Positions 16,102-30,910 are shown, numbered from the stretch's first letter. The stretch is 34,140 nt of DNA from Chloroflexota bacterium (GCA_030058085.1 JASGTU010000211.1:1-34140), one strand, 5' to 3'. The notes: a model not told the origin generated them from the sequence alone. Made by a program: numbers and translations.

Positions 16102-16995
16102 CTAGATATTGCCGGCTTCAAAGCCGGCCAGGTGTTCGAGGGCCTTGATCAGCGCGTGGTTGCCTTCCTCCTGCAAGCCCATCGCCTCCAGCGTCCGGTA
16201 CAGGTTGAAGACCAAGCTGGCGCACAACAAGGGCACGCCCATCTCGTCCGCCGCGTCCAGACAGAGCCGCACGTCCTTCTGCTGCAGGGCGATGGTGAAG
16301 CCGGGACGCCAATCGCGCTGCATGATCTGCGGAGCGCGGTTGGTGAACATCCAACTGCCCGCCGCGCCCTGGCTGATGGCATCGTAGGTCTTCTGCAGGT
16401 CCACGCCGCCGGCCTGGGCGAACATCAGCGCCTCGCTCATGGCGAGCGTATTGCCCACGAGCAACACCTGGTTCACTAGCTTGACCGTCTGCCCGGCGCC
16501 ATTGGGGCCGACATGCGTAATCGTCTTGCCCATCGCCTGGAACGCCGGCAAAGCCCGCTCGAACTGCTCCGCGTCGCCGCCGACCATAATGCTCAGCGTG
16601 CCTTTGGCCGCGCCCTCGCTGCCGCCGCTGACCGGCGCATCCAGCATGGCGATGCCCTTCTCCTTCAGCGCCGCCGCCATTTGCCGGGTAGCGCTTGGGC
16701 TGATCGTGCTGCAATCGATAACCAGCGTCCCCGGCTTGGCGCCGTGGATAATGCCGTTCTCGCCCAGCACCACCGCCTCCACATCGGGCGTATCGCTGAC
16801 ACAAATGATCACAATGTCGCTCTTGGCCGCCACATCCGCCGGACTCTCACCGGCTTCGGCGCCGGCCTCGACAAGAGGAGCCATGCGGCTCGCCGTCCGG
16901 TTCCAAACGCGCAGCGCAAAGCCCGCCTTAAGCAGATTATGCGCCATGCCGCGTCCCATGATGCCAAGGCCTACATATCCAACGCGCTCGCTCAT
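16102..16995 (-). CDS. Beta-hydroxyacid dehydrogenase (3-hydroxyisobutyrate / tartronate-semialdehyde reductase family)
   Basis: From ATG 16995 the protein has 297 residues, typical for the family. It oxidises or reduces short 3-hydroxy acids with NAD(P). The Rossmann motif is VGYVGLGIMGRGMAHNL, the substrate-binding motif is DAPVSGGSEGA (about 119-129), and the catalytic lysine is K172 in GAGQTVKLVNQ. The exact substrate cannot be told. GGAAGGA lies nine bases upstream of the chosen ATG, which excludes the longer start at 17022. A promoter is present at 17052-17081. Confidence 0.9.
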   Translation of the reverse strand: MSERVGYVGLGIMGRGMAHNLLKAGFALRVWNRTASRMAPLVEAGAEAGESPADVAAKSDIVIICVSDTPDVEAVVLGENGIIHGAKPGTLVIDCSTISPSATRQMAAALKEKGIAMLDAPVSGGSEGAAKGTLSIMVGGDAEQFERALPAFQAMGKTITHVGPNGAGQTVKLVNQVLLVGNTLAMSEALMFAQAGGVDLQKTYDAISQGAAGSWMFTNRAPQIMQRDWRPGFTIALQQKDVRLCLDAADEMGVPLLCASLVFNLYRTLEAMGLQEEGNHALIKALEHLAGFEAGNI

Positions 16996-17051
16996 GGAGC
17001 CAGTTCCTTCCTCGCTGTGCACTTTTGCGTTTGTTCGGCGATTGTACCTAC

Positions 17052-17081
17052 ATCATACGGGCGAGAAGGGCTTTTCGCCAA
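17052..17081 (-). promoter_or_regulatory. Sigma-70-type promoter of the dehydrogenase gene
   Basis: On the minus strand TTGGCG (17076-17081) is 18 bases from TATGAT (17052-17057). It lies 57 bases before the ATG at 16995 and downstream of the clpC terminator, so the dehydrogenase starts a new unit. Confidence 0.55.
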
Positions 17082-17140
17082 AACCGGGCCCCATCTTTTC
17101 CGGCATCCTCTCGCCGCGCCACCGGCGCCCTCGCCCTAAG

Positions 17141-17168
17141 CAAAACGGGCCTGCTGACGCAGGCCCGT
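17141..17168 (-). terminator. Rho-independent terminator of clpC
   Basis: A perfect 10-bp stem ACGGGCCTGC/GCAGGCCCGT (17145-17154 and 17159-17168) closes a four-base loop and is followed on the minus strand by TTTTG. It lies 35 bases after the clpC stop codon. Confidence 0.9.
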
Positions 17169-17203
17169 CGCTATCGACTGGAATTGAATTCGCCGGATTC
17201 CGG

Positions 17204-19732
<2,529 letters not shown>

Positions 19733-19811
19733 TGTGTTTATCCCCGATATCTATACACCGCTGATTCATCAGGCAACGCCAAGTGTATCAGCCCGAGCCA
19801 CACTTTGCCGT

Positions 19812-19821
19812 AACTTAAGTT
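19812..19821 (-). promoter_or_regulatory. Palindrome AACTTAAGTT in the clpC leader
   Basis: A perfect 10-bp palindrome lies in the clpC leader, about 80 bp upstream of the ATG and downstream of the promoter. It could be an operator, but no regulator can be named. Confidence 0.25.
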
Positions 19822-19905
19822 CCCCTTTTGTGAAGCGGACGATAGGCGCATCGAGGAAAACTGACCGAGCCGGCATCACTCCAAAACCTGCCTTTATCTG
19901 TCTTC

Positions 19906-19935
19906 ATTGTAACGACACGCGCAAGCCTTTGTCAA
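19906..19935 (-). promoter_or_regulatory. Sigma-70-type promoter of clpC
   Basis: On the minus strand TTGACA (19930-19935) is 18 bases from TACAAT (19906-19911). The ATG is at 19732, so the leader is about 165 nt. Confidence 0.7.
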
Positions 19936-20116
19936 CCGTCAATCCGTTTTCCGGACCTGTCAATCGCCCTTGCCAGGCGGCTTTCACAATAGGCTGCGCC
20001 AACTATATTCGCCACTGTAAACCACGACGAATCACCGCGCCCCGCAGTTCCCAATCCGGTCCCAACGCGAAGCCCTGCGCCAACACGAACCGCGGCGTCT
20101 ACACTCGCAGGCACAC

Positions 20117-20153
20117 AACAGAAAGCGAGGACGCCCGTGTCAGGCATCCTCGC
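20117..20153 (-). terminator. Rho-independent terminator of the S1 gene
   Basis: On the minus strand GCGAGGATGCC and GGCGTCCTCGC (within 20125-20153) pair as an 11-bp stem with one G-U pair, followed by TTTCTGTT (20124-20117). It lies about 40 bases after the S1 stop. Confidence 0.85.
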
Positions 20154-20193
20154 CGCTCTCAGCGATTCAGTTGTTCCATCGCCGCAACACTGC

Positions 20194-21510
20194 TTAGCCT
20201 ACGACGGCCTCAGTCGTTTCTTCGATCTCGGAGACGGCTGTCTCTTCTGCGGCATCCGACTCATCGACGTCCGCATCATCCGCCTCGGGCGATTCCTCGC
20301 TCGGAGCGATGCGCCAATCCACCTCTACGCCGCCCTGGGTCGGCGGCAGCGCCTGCTTCAGGCTCAGGCCCATGCGCCGCCGGTCCACGTCGATGCGGAT
20401 GATGCGCAGGTCGTATTCCTGGCCCTCCGCCACGATCTCCTTGGGATGGTTCACGCGGTGCTCGGCAAGCTCGCTGACATGGATCAGCCCTTCGATGCCG
20501 TCCTTGTCCAGGCGGGCAAAGGCGCCGAAATTGACCAGCTTGGTGATGCGGCCGCGCACGATCTGCCCCACCTCATAGTGGTCTTCCACCAGGTCCCAAG
20601 GCTGGGGCTGCAGCCGGCGCAGGCTCAGTCCAATACGCCGTCGCTCTTGATCCACGCTCAGGATCTGAACCTTGACATCCTGGCCCACCTTCACAACTTC
20701 GCTCGGATGGTTGACCCGATTCCAGCTCAGTTCGCTCAGATGGATCAGACCGTCAGCTCCGCCCAAGTCGACGAAGGCGCCGAAATCGGCGATGCTGCTG
20801 ATCACGCCGTCGTACACATCGCCCTCGGTCAACGTCTCGAGGAGCTGTTCCTTCTGCTGGCGGCGCCACTCGCGCACGGCCAGTCGCTCGGAGAGGATCA
20901 GACGGTTGCGGCGCCGATCGATGTCGATCACCTTCAACATCAGCGCGCGACCCACCAAGTTCGCCCACCGGTCGTCCGCATTGTCCGCGTCCTCAATGCT
21001 CTGGCCCTGGCTCTCGGAGCTCAACTGGCTGGCCGGCACAAACCCGCGCACCTGGCCGATCTTGACGATTACGCCGCCTCGATTGTGCGCGGCGACCTCG
21101 CCTTCAAACACAGTCTGCGACTGCATCAACTCCTCAGCCCGTTCCCAATCCTTCTCGGCCTGCGCCCGGCTGATACTGAGCATCAGGTTGCCTTCGCGGT
21201 CCTCGCGCATCACATAGACCGGCACCTCATCGCCGACCTCGAGAGAATCGAGCATCTCGCGAATTCGATCCATCTCGCGGCCGTTCACAATGCCTTCCGA
21301 CTTAAAGCCGATATCGACCAAAAGCTCGTGAGGGCGCTTGTCTACGATGGTGCCGCTGCGAATCTCCCCAGCCTGCGGCGCGAGAAACGACTCCTCGATC
21401 TCGTCGAGCAACAAAGCCATCGGATGCGGCTTGTCACTCTGCTCCTCTTGCTCTAGGCCTGCCAACGTGGGGTACATGGATAGATCAACTGCTGCGTGAC
21501 CGGTGTTCAT
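20194..21510 (-). CDS. rpsA: 30S ribosomal protein S1-like protein with four S1 domains
   Basis: The 438-residue protein contains four S1 RNA-binding repeats at about 48-113, 130-215, 230-300 and 315-385. Repeats 3 and 4 are the most canonical ([21 protein letters not shown] and [23 protein letters not shown]). Four-repeat S1 proteins are usual outside Proteobacteria, where the full version has six. The N-terminus is a short polar extension and the C-terminus (about 395-438) is highly acidic and probably disordered. The protein should bind mRNA and help initiation. The ATG at 21510 has GGAGGAAG about 14 bases upstream, a long spacing; a second ATG at 21477 is an alternative. A promoter and terminator flank the gene. 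Confidence 0.92.
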   Translation of the reverse strand: MNTGHAAVDLSMYPTLAGLEQEEQSDKPHPMALLLDEIEESFLAPQAGEIRSGTIVDKRPHELLVDIGFKSEGIVNGREMDRIREMLDSLEVGDEVPVYVMREDREGNLMLSISRAQAEKDWERAEELMQSQTVFEGEVAAHNRGGVIVKIGQVRGFVPASQLSSESQGQSIEDADNADDRWANLVGRALMLKVIDIDRRRNRLILSERLAVREWRRQQKEQLLETLTEGDVYDGVISSIADFGAFVDLGGADGLIHLSELSWNRVNHPSEVVKVGQDVKVQILSVDQERRRIGLSLRRLQPQPWDLVEDHYEVGQIVRGRITKLVNFGAFARLDKDGIEGLIHVSELAEHRVNHPKEIVAEGQEYDLRIIRIDVDRRRMGLSLKQALPPTQGGVEVDWRIAPSEESPEADDADVDESDAAEETAVSEIEETTEAVVG

Positions 21511-21548
21511 AAGGGATAAAACTTCCTCCAGAAAATAGAATTGCCCAA

Positions 21549-21577
21549 ATTATATTGGCAATACACGCGCGATACAA
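21549..21577 (-). promoter_or_regulatory. Promoter of the S1 gene
   Basis: On the minus strand a perfect TATAAT (21549-21554) is 17 bases from a weak -35 TTGTAT (21572-21577). It starts transcription about 35 nt before the S1 start, in the 112-bp gap after ridA. Confidence 0.55.
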
Positions 21578-21622
21578 ATATCCGCCTCTCTGAAAAAACT
21601 GCACAGAGCGCGGCGGGCCTCC

Positions 21623-22003
21623 TTACGGCAATAGCGCGATCGCCTCAATCTCGACCAGCCCGCCCAACGGCAATGCCGCCGCTTGGACTGTGCTGCGAGC
21701 AGGCGGCGCCTCCGCAAAGGCTGCCCCATATATCCCGTTGACCGCAGCAAAATCCGCCATGTCCGCTACAAAGATTGTGGTCTTCACAATATGTTCCAAA
21801 CTGCTGCCGGCCGCCTCTAAAACTGCCGCCAAATTGCGGATCGCCTGGCGCGTTTGCGCCTCTACGCCCGCCGCCAGTTGACCGCTCTGCGGATCGATTC
21901 CCAACTGACCGGATGCAAATACCAGCATATCCGTCTTGATGGCCTGAGAATACGGGCCGATCGCCGCGGGCGCCTGGCGCGTTGAAACGGGTTCGCGTGT
22001 CAC
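21623..22003 (-). CDS. ridA: RidA family enamine/imine deaminase
   Basis: From GTG 22003 the protein has 126 residues, the usual RidA size. Longer starts upstream add about 32 non-conserved residues, while GAGG six bases before this GTG supports it. RidA hydrolyses reactive enamines and imines such as 2-aminoacrylate. Characteristic segments are AAIGPYSQAIK, LVFASGQLGIDPQSG, TTIFVADMADFAAVNGIYG and PPARSTVQAAALPLGGLVEIEAIA. The arginine of ARSTV matches the conserved substrate-carboxylate-binding residue. It is a single-gene unit with a promoter at 22099-22127. Confidence 0.93.
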   Translation of the reverse strand: MTREPVSTRQAPAAIGPYSQAIKTDMLVFASGQLGIDPQSGQLAAGVEAQTRQAIRNLAAVLEAAGSSLEHIVKTTIFVADMADFAAVNGIYGAAFAEAPPARSTVQAAALPLGGLVEIEAIALLP

Positions 22004-22098
22004 TCGTCGCCTCGATTGTGGTGGTGGTTTTGCGCTGCAGAATAAAACATGAGAAGCCGGGGCACATCCAATCGTCGCAAGCCGCGTACGCTTGTTCA

Positions 22099-22127
22099 AT
22101 TGTAATGCATCTTCCCAGCAAAGCCAA
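22099..22127 (-). promoter_or_regulatory. Sigma-70-type promoter of ridA
   Basis: On the minus strand TTGGCT (22122-22127) is 17 bases from TACAAT (22099-22104). The ridA GTG is at 22003, giving a leader of about 90 nt. Confidence 0.6.
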
Positions 22128-22180
22128 AATCAGAGTGGAGAGGATTCTCAAACATGCATTGTAGCCCGCCGCGTGCTCGG

Positions 22181-23206
22181 CTAGGCCGGCACGATCGGCA
22201 GACTGCGCCGCATGATCTCATAGTTTTCCAAGGCGCGGCCCGCACCCAATGCCACACAGGCGATCGGATTCTCCGCCACGTAACAAGGCACGCCCGTCTC
22301 CTGCGTCAGCAAGTTGGCAATGTTGCGCAACTGCGCGCCGCCGCCCGTCAACACCATGCCGCGGTCGATGATATCCGCAGCCAGCTCCGGCGGCGTCTTC
22401 TCCAGCGTAGCGCGCACGGTGCTGACTACCGCTTGCAGCGGTTCCGCCATCGCCTCGGTCACTTCGCTGCTCGTGATCTGCATGATCTTTGGCAGACCCG
22501 TCACCTGGTCGCGCCCGCGCACCTCCATCGACCGCTCTTCCTCCACCGGAAGCGCGCTGCCGATCCCGATCTTGATCTCTTCCGCCGTCTGCTCGCCGAC
22601 CAACAGGTTGTACTTCTTGCGGATGTAGTTGACGATGGACTCGTCGAAGCGGTTGCCGCCCACGCGCACGCTGCTCCACACCACAATGTCATACATCGAA
22701 ACGACCGCCGCCTCGGTGGTGCCGCCGCCCATGTCCACGACCATATTGCCCGTGGGCGTGCCGATGGGCAGCCCCGCGCCATAGGCCGCCGCCAGCGGCT
22801 CCGGGATCAGATAGGCCGCGCCCGCGCCTGCCTGCATCGCCGCGTCGTGCACAGCGCGTTCCTCCACGCTCGTCACGCCTTTGGGCGTGCTGATCATCAC
22901 CTTCGGCCTGAAGATCGGCCCCAACAACGGGTTCAGATTGCCGACGATAGTCTGAATAAAATAACGCAACATGGCCTCGGTCACGACGAAGTCCGCGATC
23001 ACGCCGTCGCGCATCGGACGCGCCACCTCGATGCTCTCCGGCGTGCGGCCTAGCATGTCATAGGCCTCATGGCCCACCGCGACCATCTTATTATCGCGCA
23101 GGCGGATCGCCACGACCGACGGCTCATGCATGACGATGCCCCTGCCCTTCACATGCACGAGTACGTTTACCGTTCCGAGATCGATGCCAATGTGCTTCTC
23201 AAACAT
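22181..23206 (-). CDS. mreB: MreB/Mbl actin-like rod-shape protein
   Basis: From ATG 23206 the protein has 341 residues. MreB forms membrane-associated ATP-dependent filaments that organise cell-wall growth. The actin-fold phosphate loops are [12 protein letters not shown] (about 6-17) and [17 protein letters not shown] (about 154-170); the adenosine motif is [14 protein letters not shown] (about 285-298). [14 protein letters not shown] also matches the family. GGGAAG lies six bases upstream of the ATG; the six-residue longer form is less likely. mreC, mreD, rodA and pbp2 are absent nearby, so the usual mre operon is not preserved. A promoter is at 23284-23313. mreB follows the ATP synthase terminator. 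Confidence 0.94.
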   Translation of the reverse strand: MFEKHIGIDLGTVNVLVHVKGRGIVMHEPSVVAIRLRDNKMVAVGHEAYDMLGRTPESIEVARPMRDGVIADFVVTEAMLRYFIQTIVGNLNPLLGPIFRPKVMISTPKGVTSVEERAVHDAAMQAGAGAAYLIPEPLAAAYGAGLPIGTPTGNMVVDMGGGTTEAAVVSMYDIVVWSSVRVGGNRFDESIVNYIRKKYNLLVGEQTAEEIKIGIGSALPVEEERSMEVRGRDQVTGLPKIMQITSSEVTEAMAEPLQAVVSTVRATLEKTPPELAADIIDRGMVLTGGGAQLRNIANLLTQETGVPCYVAENPIACVALGAGRALENYEIMRRSLPIVPA

Positions 23207-23283
23207 AGGTTTCTTCCCGCGCAACGCAACGCGCGTGTGGATTTTTCGTTAGCCGGCCCCGGCCGGTCGCACTTCAGATCGCC

Positions 23284-23313
23284 ATTATACCAAGCCTGCC
23301 CCAACCTCATCAA
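23284..23313 (-). promoter_or_regulatory. Promoter of mreB
   Basis: On the minus strand TTGATG (23308-23313) is 18 bases from a perfect TATAAT (23284-23289). The mreB ATG is at 23206. Confidence 0.68.
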
Positions 23314-23425
23314 TACAAGATCTCTGTGGGCGCGCCCCGGAAGCATGAGCCCGCTCGTTGCGCCTACTCGTAAGGGCCTGCTATGCACCCTATCAAGAAC
23401 CGGGGATTGACCCGCCATGACGTTC

Positions 23426-23447
23426 CCGCCGCGGTAATACGCGGCGG
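23426..23447 (-). repeat. Perfect 8-bp hairpin downstream of the atp terminator
   Basis: CCGCCGCG and CGCGGCGG enclose GTAATA. There is no T-tract on the minus strand, so it may back up the terminator or protect mRNA ends. Confidence 0.45.
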
Positions 23448-23450
23448 AAA

Positions 23451-23483
23451 CAAAAACCGGGCCCCACATAAGTCAGGCCCGGT
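23451..23483 (-). terminator. Rho-independent terminator of the ATP synthase operon
   Basis: An 8-bp stem ACCGGGCC/GGCCCGGT (23456-23463 and 23476-23483) closes a 12-nt loop and is followed on the minus strand by TTTTTG. It lies 44 bases after the atpC stop. Confidence 0.9.
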
Positions 23484-23526
23484 CCACAGCAACAGGCTGC
23501 ACGCCTCAGCGACCGGCGCCCGCAAC

Positions 23527-23958
23527 CTACCCCTCGCGGAACGACGGCCCTCGCTCACGCCGTCGCCGGTACGCCACGCGCAGCCGCAAGTTGCTGCGCT
23601 GCAACGCCTTCACCGCTTCGGCGTGTCGCTGCGGCGGCGGATTCGCCGCCAGGGACTGCCGCGCACGCTCGCGGGCCGCCTCAGCGCGCTCGACGTCGAT
23701 CTCCGCCTCTTGTTCAGCCGCCACAGCCAGGATGGTCACTTTGTCGGGGCGCACCTCGACCACGCCGCCCGTCACCGCGATATAATCGACGTTCGCCCCG
23801 CGGTGCAGTACGATCTCGCCGATGTCCAGCGTCGACAGCAGCGGCGCATGCCCATGCATGATGCCCATCTGCCCCTCGACGCCGGGCAGCGTGATGCTGT
23901 CCACCATATCCGAAACTAGTCTCTTGTCCGGCGTTACGATGTCCACCTGAATCGGCAT
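23527..23958 (-). CDS. atpC: F1 ATP synthase epsilon subunit
   Basis: From ATG 23958 the protein has 143 residues. The N-terminal beta-sandwich has [40 protein letters not shown] and [19 protein letters not shown]-terminal helical pair (about 85-143) is rich in Ala, Arg and Glu. Epsilon joins gamma to the c-ring and can inhibit ATP hydrolysis through its helices. The frame is open further upstream, overlapping atpD, but the ATG four bases after the atpD stop is the natural start. It is the last gene of the operon. Confidence 0.95.
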   Translation of the reverse strand: MPIQVDIVTPDKRLVSDMVDSITLPGVEGQMGIMHGHAPLLSTLDIGEIVLHRGANVDYIAVTGGVVEVRPDKVTILAVAAEQEAEIDVERAEAARERARQSLAANPPPQRHAEAVKALQRSNLRLRVAYRRRRERGPSFREG

Positions 23959-23962
23959 TGCG

Positions 23963-25390
<1,428 letters not shown>

Positions 25391-25408
25391 CTAACACTCT
25401 CGAATCCT

Positions 25409-26284
25409 TTAGGCCGCTTCCTGGGCAACGCTGCCGCCGATAATATCCATCAGCTCGTTGGTGATGCCTTCCTGGCGGGCCTTGTTATAGGTCAAGGTCA
25501 AGGTATCGATCAACTCCTCGGCCGCTTCCGTCGCATTGCGCATCGCCACCATGCGGGCCGAAAACTCGCTGGCGATCGACTCGTACACGGCCTGCAGCAC
25601 CTGAACCTCGGTGAACCCGTACAGCACTTCCTTCAACACCGCCTCGGGAGACGGCTCGAAGATGTACTCGGGCGCCATCGTCACATGCGGTTCCGCCGGT
25701 TCAATCGGCAGCAACTTATCTATCGTCGGCTCTTGGACCACGGTATTGCGAAACTTGGTGTAGATCATATAGACTTCGTCGAAATACCCCTGCGTGTAGT
25801 CCTCCACCAAGATATTGGTAATCGGTCCTACGTCGCGCGCCGTCGGGCTGTCGGGCATCCCCGCAAACTCGGCGCGCACCACCGGGTCGTGACGAAGCAA
25901 ATAGTTGCGCCCCTTGCGCCCCACGGTGATCACGCTGACCTCGCGGCCTTCGTCGCGACACTGGCGCATATAGCGAGCCGCCTGGCGAAGGACGTTGGCG
26001 TTGAAGCCGCCGGCCAAGCCGCGGTCCGCCGTCACCAGAAGAATGCCCACGCGCCGCACCACCTGCCGCGGCTGGATCAGCGGATTCAGTTCATCGTCGA
26101 TATTGGGCAGGCGCGCAATATAGGCCAGCACTTCGGCGGCCTGCTCGGCATAGGGGCGCGTCGCCAACACCTGCTGCTGCGCCTTGCGCATTTTGGCGGC
26201 GGACACCGCCTCCATCGCTTTTGTCACCTGCGCAATGTTCCGTACCGAACGAATGCGCCTTCGTATCTCTCGCGTGCTAGCCAA
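25409..26284 (-). CDS. atpG: F1 ATP synthase gamma subunit
   Basis: The 291-residue protein is the central rotor shaft. The N-terminal coiled-coil helix is seen in [35 protein letters not shown], and the C-terminal helix in [44 protein letters not shown]. The middle Rossmann-like domain has [13 protein letters not shown]. The length is normal. The only start is TTG at 26284, with GAGG eight bases upstream. It lies 61 bp downstream of atpA. Confidence 0.96.
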   Translation of the reverse strand: MASTREIRRRIRSVRNIAQVTKAMEAVSAAKMRKAQQQVLATRPYAEQAAEVLAYIARLPNIDDELNPLIQPRQVVRRVGILLVTADRGLAGGFNANVLRQAARYMRQCRDEGREVSVITVGRKGRNYLLRHDPVVRAEFAGMPDSPTARDVGPITNILVEDYTQGYFDEVYMIYTKFRNTVVQEPTIDKLLPIEPAEPHVTMAPEYIFEPSPEAVLKEVLYGFTEVQVLQAVYESIASEFSARMVAMRNATEAAEELIDTLTLTYNKARQEGITNELMDIIGGSVAQEAA

Positions 26285-26345
26285 GGGTCCAACCTCGCTT
26301 CAGCTTTTCAGCCTCTGTCCTCTGCCGCGCTCCCCGCCGCCTCAC

Positions 26346-27869
<1,524 letters not shown>

Positions 27870-27951
27870 TGTAGTTTTTCCTCCTGGTCGGATCTTTCGC
27901 TCACAGCGCCACAGGCGACTCCTGGCTTGCAGCGCAGAACGATCTTGCCTC

Positions 27952-27967
27952 GCCTAGAGACCTAGGC
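27952..27967 (-). promoter_or_regulatory. Small hairpin in the atpH-atpA gap
   Basis: On the minus strand GCCTAG and CTAGGC (6-bp stem) enclose GTCT. No T-tract follows. It lies 51 bp after the atpH stop and 83 bp before the atpA start. It may be an RNA-processing or stability element that helps set F1 subunit amounts. Confidence 0.35.
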
Positions 27968-28017
27968 AGAACGGATATAGGCCGAACGTCGCCCGCACTT
28001 CCGCCGCCGTCTTGCTG

Positions 28018-28551
28018 TCAGCGAACAACAGATGCCAACGACTCGCGCAGCGCAGCCAGGCGAGTCGCCACCGAGGTGTCGATCAGCCGGTCGCCCACGC
28101 GCACGCGCAGCCCTCCCATAAGGGAAGCGTCCACGCCGAAGTAGAATACGAGTTCCTCGCCATACTGCTGCGTCAAAGCTTGCTGCAGGGCTTGCTTGTG
28201 AGCATCCGACAATTCCGTCGCGCTGGTGATCTCGGCGCGCACCGGCTGCTTGCCGCCGGAGACAGCATGCCCCAGCGCCGCCGACACTTCGGGCAGCAAG
28301 TCCATGTCGCCCTCCTGCAGCATCAGCTTGAGCAGGTTCACCATTTCCAACGGCGCGTCGGCGGGCAGTACGCCTTCCAGCGCTTCCATGCGTTCTTCCA
28401 CCGTGCGGCTGCCGTCCATCAAGCGCGAGTAACGGTCCTGGTCCTTGCTCAAGGCCGCAGACACGTCGGCCAGAGCCGTCTGCCACTTCTCGATCAAGGC
28501 CTGAAACACGGCCAGCGCATAGCGCTGCGACTTCGCGCCCTTGTCGCTCAT
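28018..28551 (-). CDS. atpH: ATP synthase delta subunit (F1, OSCP-type)
   Basis: The 177-residue protein matches the delta/OSCP subunit that links F1 alpha to the b-stalk. It begins [17 protein letters not shown], has an all-helical N-domain, and ends in a beta-containing C-domain with [19 protein letters not shown] and [27 protein letters not shown]. Its ATG at 28551 overlaps the atpF stop (ATGA), so translation is coupled. Confidence 0.95.
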   Translation of the reverse strand: MSDKGAKSQRYALAVFQALIEKWQTALADVSAALSKDQDRYSRLMDGSRTVEERMEALEGVLPADAPLEMVNLLKLMLQEGDMDLLPEVSAALGHAVSGGKQPVRAEITSATELSDAHKQALQQALTQQYGEELVFYFGVDASLMGGLRVRVGDRLIDTSVATRLAALRESLASVVR

Positions 28552-29051
28552 GAAGATTTGCCCCCGCCGTACTGAGCCAAGAATTCCGTCACAAAGCGTT
28601 CCTGCTCGCTCTTATTCGCCAGTTCGCGGCCCAACACCTGCTCGGTCGCCAAGATCGCCAGTTCCGCGATCTGCTTATTGGCCCCAGCCAGGACGTTCGC
28701 CGCCTGTTTCTCTGCATCTTGCTGCGCCTTGATGCGCATCTCAGCAGCTTCCTGATCGGCGCGAGAGCGAATCTCTTGGGCGATCTTCTCGGCATCGCGC
28801 GTTGCCTGCGCCCGGATGTCCTGGGCCTCGCGCCGCGCGGCGTCGATGATCTGGGCCTTGTCGGCCTCCGCTTCCTGCGCGGCAGCCGCCACCCGCTCCG
28901 CGTCCTTCATGCTCTGAGCGATCCGCTCCTTGCGCCTGTCCAACATGCGCATGACCGGTCCATACAGAACCAGGCGCAGGATGACTATCAGCAGCACGAA
29001 ATTGATGATCTGTGATACTAGAAGGCCGCCACTGATGCCAAGCTGATCCAA
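28548..29051 (-). CDS. atpF: ATP synthase b subunit (Fo stator)
   Basis: From TTG 29051 the protein has 167 residues. A single N-terminal transmembrane helix (about 9-28; [22 protein letters not shown]) is followed by a long Ala/Glu/Arg-rich coiled-coil helix (about 32-130) and a delta-binding tail. A longer frame from GTG 29117 adds 22 residues that do not resemble the family, while GGGAGG six bases before this TTG supports the shorter form. Only one b gene is present, so it forms a homodimer. Confidence 0.92.
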   Translation of the reverse strand: MDQLGISGGLLVSQIINFVLLIVILRLVLYGPVMRMLDRRKERIAQSMKDAERVAAAAQEAEADKAQIIDAARREAQDIRAQATRDAEKIAQEIRSRADQEAAEMRIKAQQDAEKQAANVLAGANKQIAELAILATEQVLGRELANKSEQERFVTEFLAQYGGGKSS

Positions 29052-29129
29052 AATGAGCCTCCCTTTCGGTGTATGCAGCGCCCTTTCCCGCCATCTCGCG
29101 ACAGCAGTCTCCAGCACGCCCCTCTGCGA

Positions 29130-29360
<231 letters not shown>

Positions 29361-29432
29361 TCAACTCTCCTTCACTGTAATGAAATGTGTATGCGTTCCG
29401 GTGCAACGATTCATCGTCGCAACAACCGCAGC

Positions 29433-30428
29433 CTAATGCCCATGCTCGTGTCCATGGCTAATCGTCGCCATGCTGAAAAAGACCAACGCCAGCATCATAA
29501 AGACCATCGCCTGCACGAACCCGACGAAGATCTCCAGCACATAGAACGGTATCGGCAGCCAGAACGTGATGAGGAACGCCATCGTCGCCAACACGATCTC
29601 GCCTGCGAAGATATTGCCGAAGAGACGGAAGCCAAACGCAATCACCCGCGAGAACTCGCTGACCAACTCCAGGATGCCGACAAAGCCATTGACATAGCGC
29701 ATGAAGCCTTCGCCGCGGAAATTGAAGAACTTGCCGAAGTAGCCCGCTCCGAGCGCCCTTACGCCCCACACCTGCACCATCACCATCGTGACAATCGCCA
29801 GGGCGAAGGTCATATTCAGGTCGGCGCTAGGCGCGCGCAGCAAGGGGACGAACTTGGCGTGGCCCTCTTCGGCGCCTACAGCCGCCGCCGGCTCCGCCAG
29901 AATCAACTTGCCGTCGGCCATGGCAAGCTGTGCCTCTGAAGCCAGCGCATGGTCGCCCGCCGACTCATGATAGAAGCCGACGCTGCCCACGCCGGGGATC
30001 AGCCCGGACCAGTTGCTGATGATCACCAACAGGAAAATGGTCACAACCCAGGGAAAAAAGCGGCGCGCCTCTCGTCCGGCCACGCTTTCGCTCAGGCCGT
30101 ACAGATACTCCAGCATCGCCTCGATCAAGTTCTGCCAACGGCCTGGTATTTCCTTCATACGCACGGTCGCAGCCAACGCCATCACGATAATGATCAGGTC
30201 GACAAGGACCGTCGTGATCAACGAATTGGTCAGCCATGCGGGCCCGTCGGAAAAGATCGGCTCACCCGACAGCGACACATGCGGGGCCTCAACAGGCACG
30301 AAGAAACCGAGCAGGAACAACACAATCGCCGCGGTATAAATGGCGCTCCGCCGCGGGTTCCGTCGAACATAATCCGCAATTCGGTCGTAGCTTTTCTCGA
30401 AGAAATTCTTGTTCTGTTCGGATTCCAT
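29433..30428 (-). CDS. atpB: ATP synthase a subunit (Fo)
   Basis: The 331-residue protein forms the proton half-channels next to the c-ring. The essential Arg is R268 in [16 protein letters not shown]. Multiple transmembrane helices are visible. It is longer than the common ~240-270 residues: there is an extracytoplasmic stretch after helix 1 (about 45-65) and an insertion at about 150-200 (GFYHESAGD...[11 protein letters not shown]) before [13 protein letters not shown]. The C-terminus is His-rich (SHGHEHGH). The ATG at 30428 has AGGGG nine bases upstream. Confidence 0.95.
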   Translation of the reverse strand: MESEQNKNFFEKSYDRIADYVRRNPRRSAIYTAAIVLFLLGFFVPVEAPHVSLSGEPIFSDGPAWLTNSLITTVLVDLIIIVMALAATVRMKEIPGRWQNLIEAMLEYLYGLSESVAGREARRFFPWVVTIFLLVIISNWSGLIPGVGSVGFYHESAGDHALASEAQLAMADGKLILAEPAAAVGAEEGHAKFVPLLRAPSADLNMTFALAIVTMVMVQVWGVRALGAGYFGKFFNFRGEGFMRYVNGFVGILELVSEFSRVIAFGFRLFGNIFAGEIVLATMAFLITFWLPIPFYVLEIFVGFVQAMVFMMLALVFFSMATISHGHEHGH

Positions 30429-30524
30429 GCTCGCTAACCCCTTGCTCGCTTACCCCTTCGGGAAGTGGGCAGTGCACAAGCATCTGCCTGTATGGTCGGC
30501 CTGCGCCCTAACTTCGGCCTGCAT

Positions 30525-30839
30525 TTAGTCCGCTACTTGTGCGCCGCGCGAAGCGACGTCCATCATCGTCTCGGACGGCGCGCCGCCGGTTGTTTCATCA
30601 GCCGAGCCGTTCTCTTCCGGCGCTACCGCCCGAATGACCCGTTCCATCTCCTTCAGGGCGGTGCGGATGACGACAAACCCTGCGACGGGAAACGCCACCC
30701 CTACCGCGGCGATAGTCAAAATCGGCCAGACCCCAAAAACAAAGTCGCCGGCAATCGCCGCTGAAATCGGAACGACGAGAAACAATAAAAGGCCCCGGCT
30801 TAATCGCCAGAGGTCTATGCGCTGTTCCCCTTCGCTCAT
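30525..30839 (-). CDS. AtpI/AtpZ-like small membrane protein of the ATP synthase operon
   Basis: From ATG 30839 the protein has 104 residues. It has two transmembrane helices (about 14-34 and 37-58: LLLFLVVPISAAIAGDFV and PILTIAAVGVAFPVAGFVVI), a short basic cytoplasmic segment, and a disordered C-terminal tail rich in Gly, Glu and Thr. Position first in the operon and topology fit AtpI/AtpZ-type assembly or Mg2+/Ca2+-transport factors for the c-ring. Sequence alone does not confirm the family. The chosen ATG has AGGA ten bases upstream; the GTG at 30848 is too close to it. Confidence 0.7.
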   Translation of the reverse strand: MSEGEQRIDLWRLSRGLLLFLVVPISAAIAGDFVFGVWPILTIAAVGVAFPVAGFVVIRTALKEMERVIRAVAPEENGSADETTGGAPSETMMDVASRGAQVAD

Positions 30840-30910
30840 CTGCGCCACGTCCTAAATCCCGTGCAGCGCCAAGCCATCGCCGCCCTAGTCACCCCTTGGG
30901 CAGTAGGGCG

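Larger units (their letters stand above)
19733..20193 (-). other. 460-bp intergenic region holding clpC promoter and leader and the S1 terminator
   Basis: No credible coding region is seen. The right end holds the S1 gene terminator (20117-20153). The left part holds the clpC promoter (19906-19935), a 10-bp palindrome AACTTAAGTT at 19812-19821, and a leader of about 165 nt. Three TTGAC(A/G) motifs are clustered between about 19930 and 19962 on the minus strand. No CIRCE element or CtsR heptad repeat was seen. Confidence 0.6.
23207..23526 (-). other. 320-bp intergenic region between atpC and mreB
   Basis: No coding region is credible. From right to left it holds the ATP synthase operon terminator (23451-23483), a separate GC-rich hairpin (23426-23447), the mreB promoter (23284-23313), and a GC palindrome around 23251-23267 (AGCCGGCCCCGGCCGGT) in the mreB leader. 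Confidence 0.6.

Noticed and set aside
19930-19962. CtsR operator upstream of clpC
   Set aside because: The GTCAA motifs have a 7-base period, not the heptad direct repeat with three-base spacer expected of CtsR.
20137-21456. 439-residue plus-strand open frame
   Set aside because: Antisense shadow of the S1 gene, with no recognisable domain.
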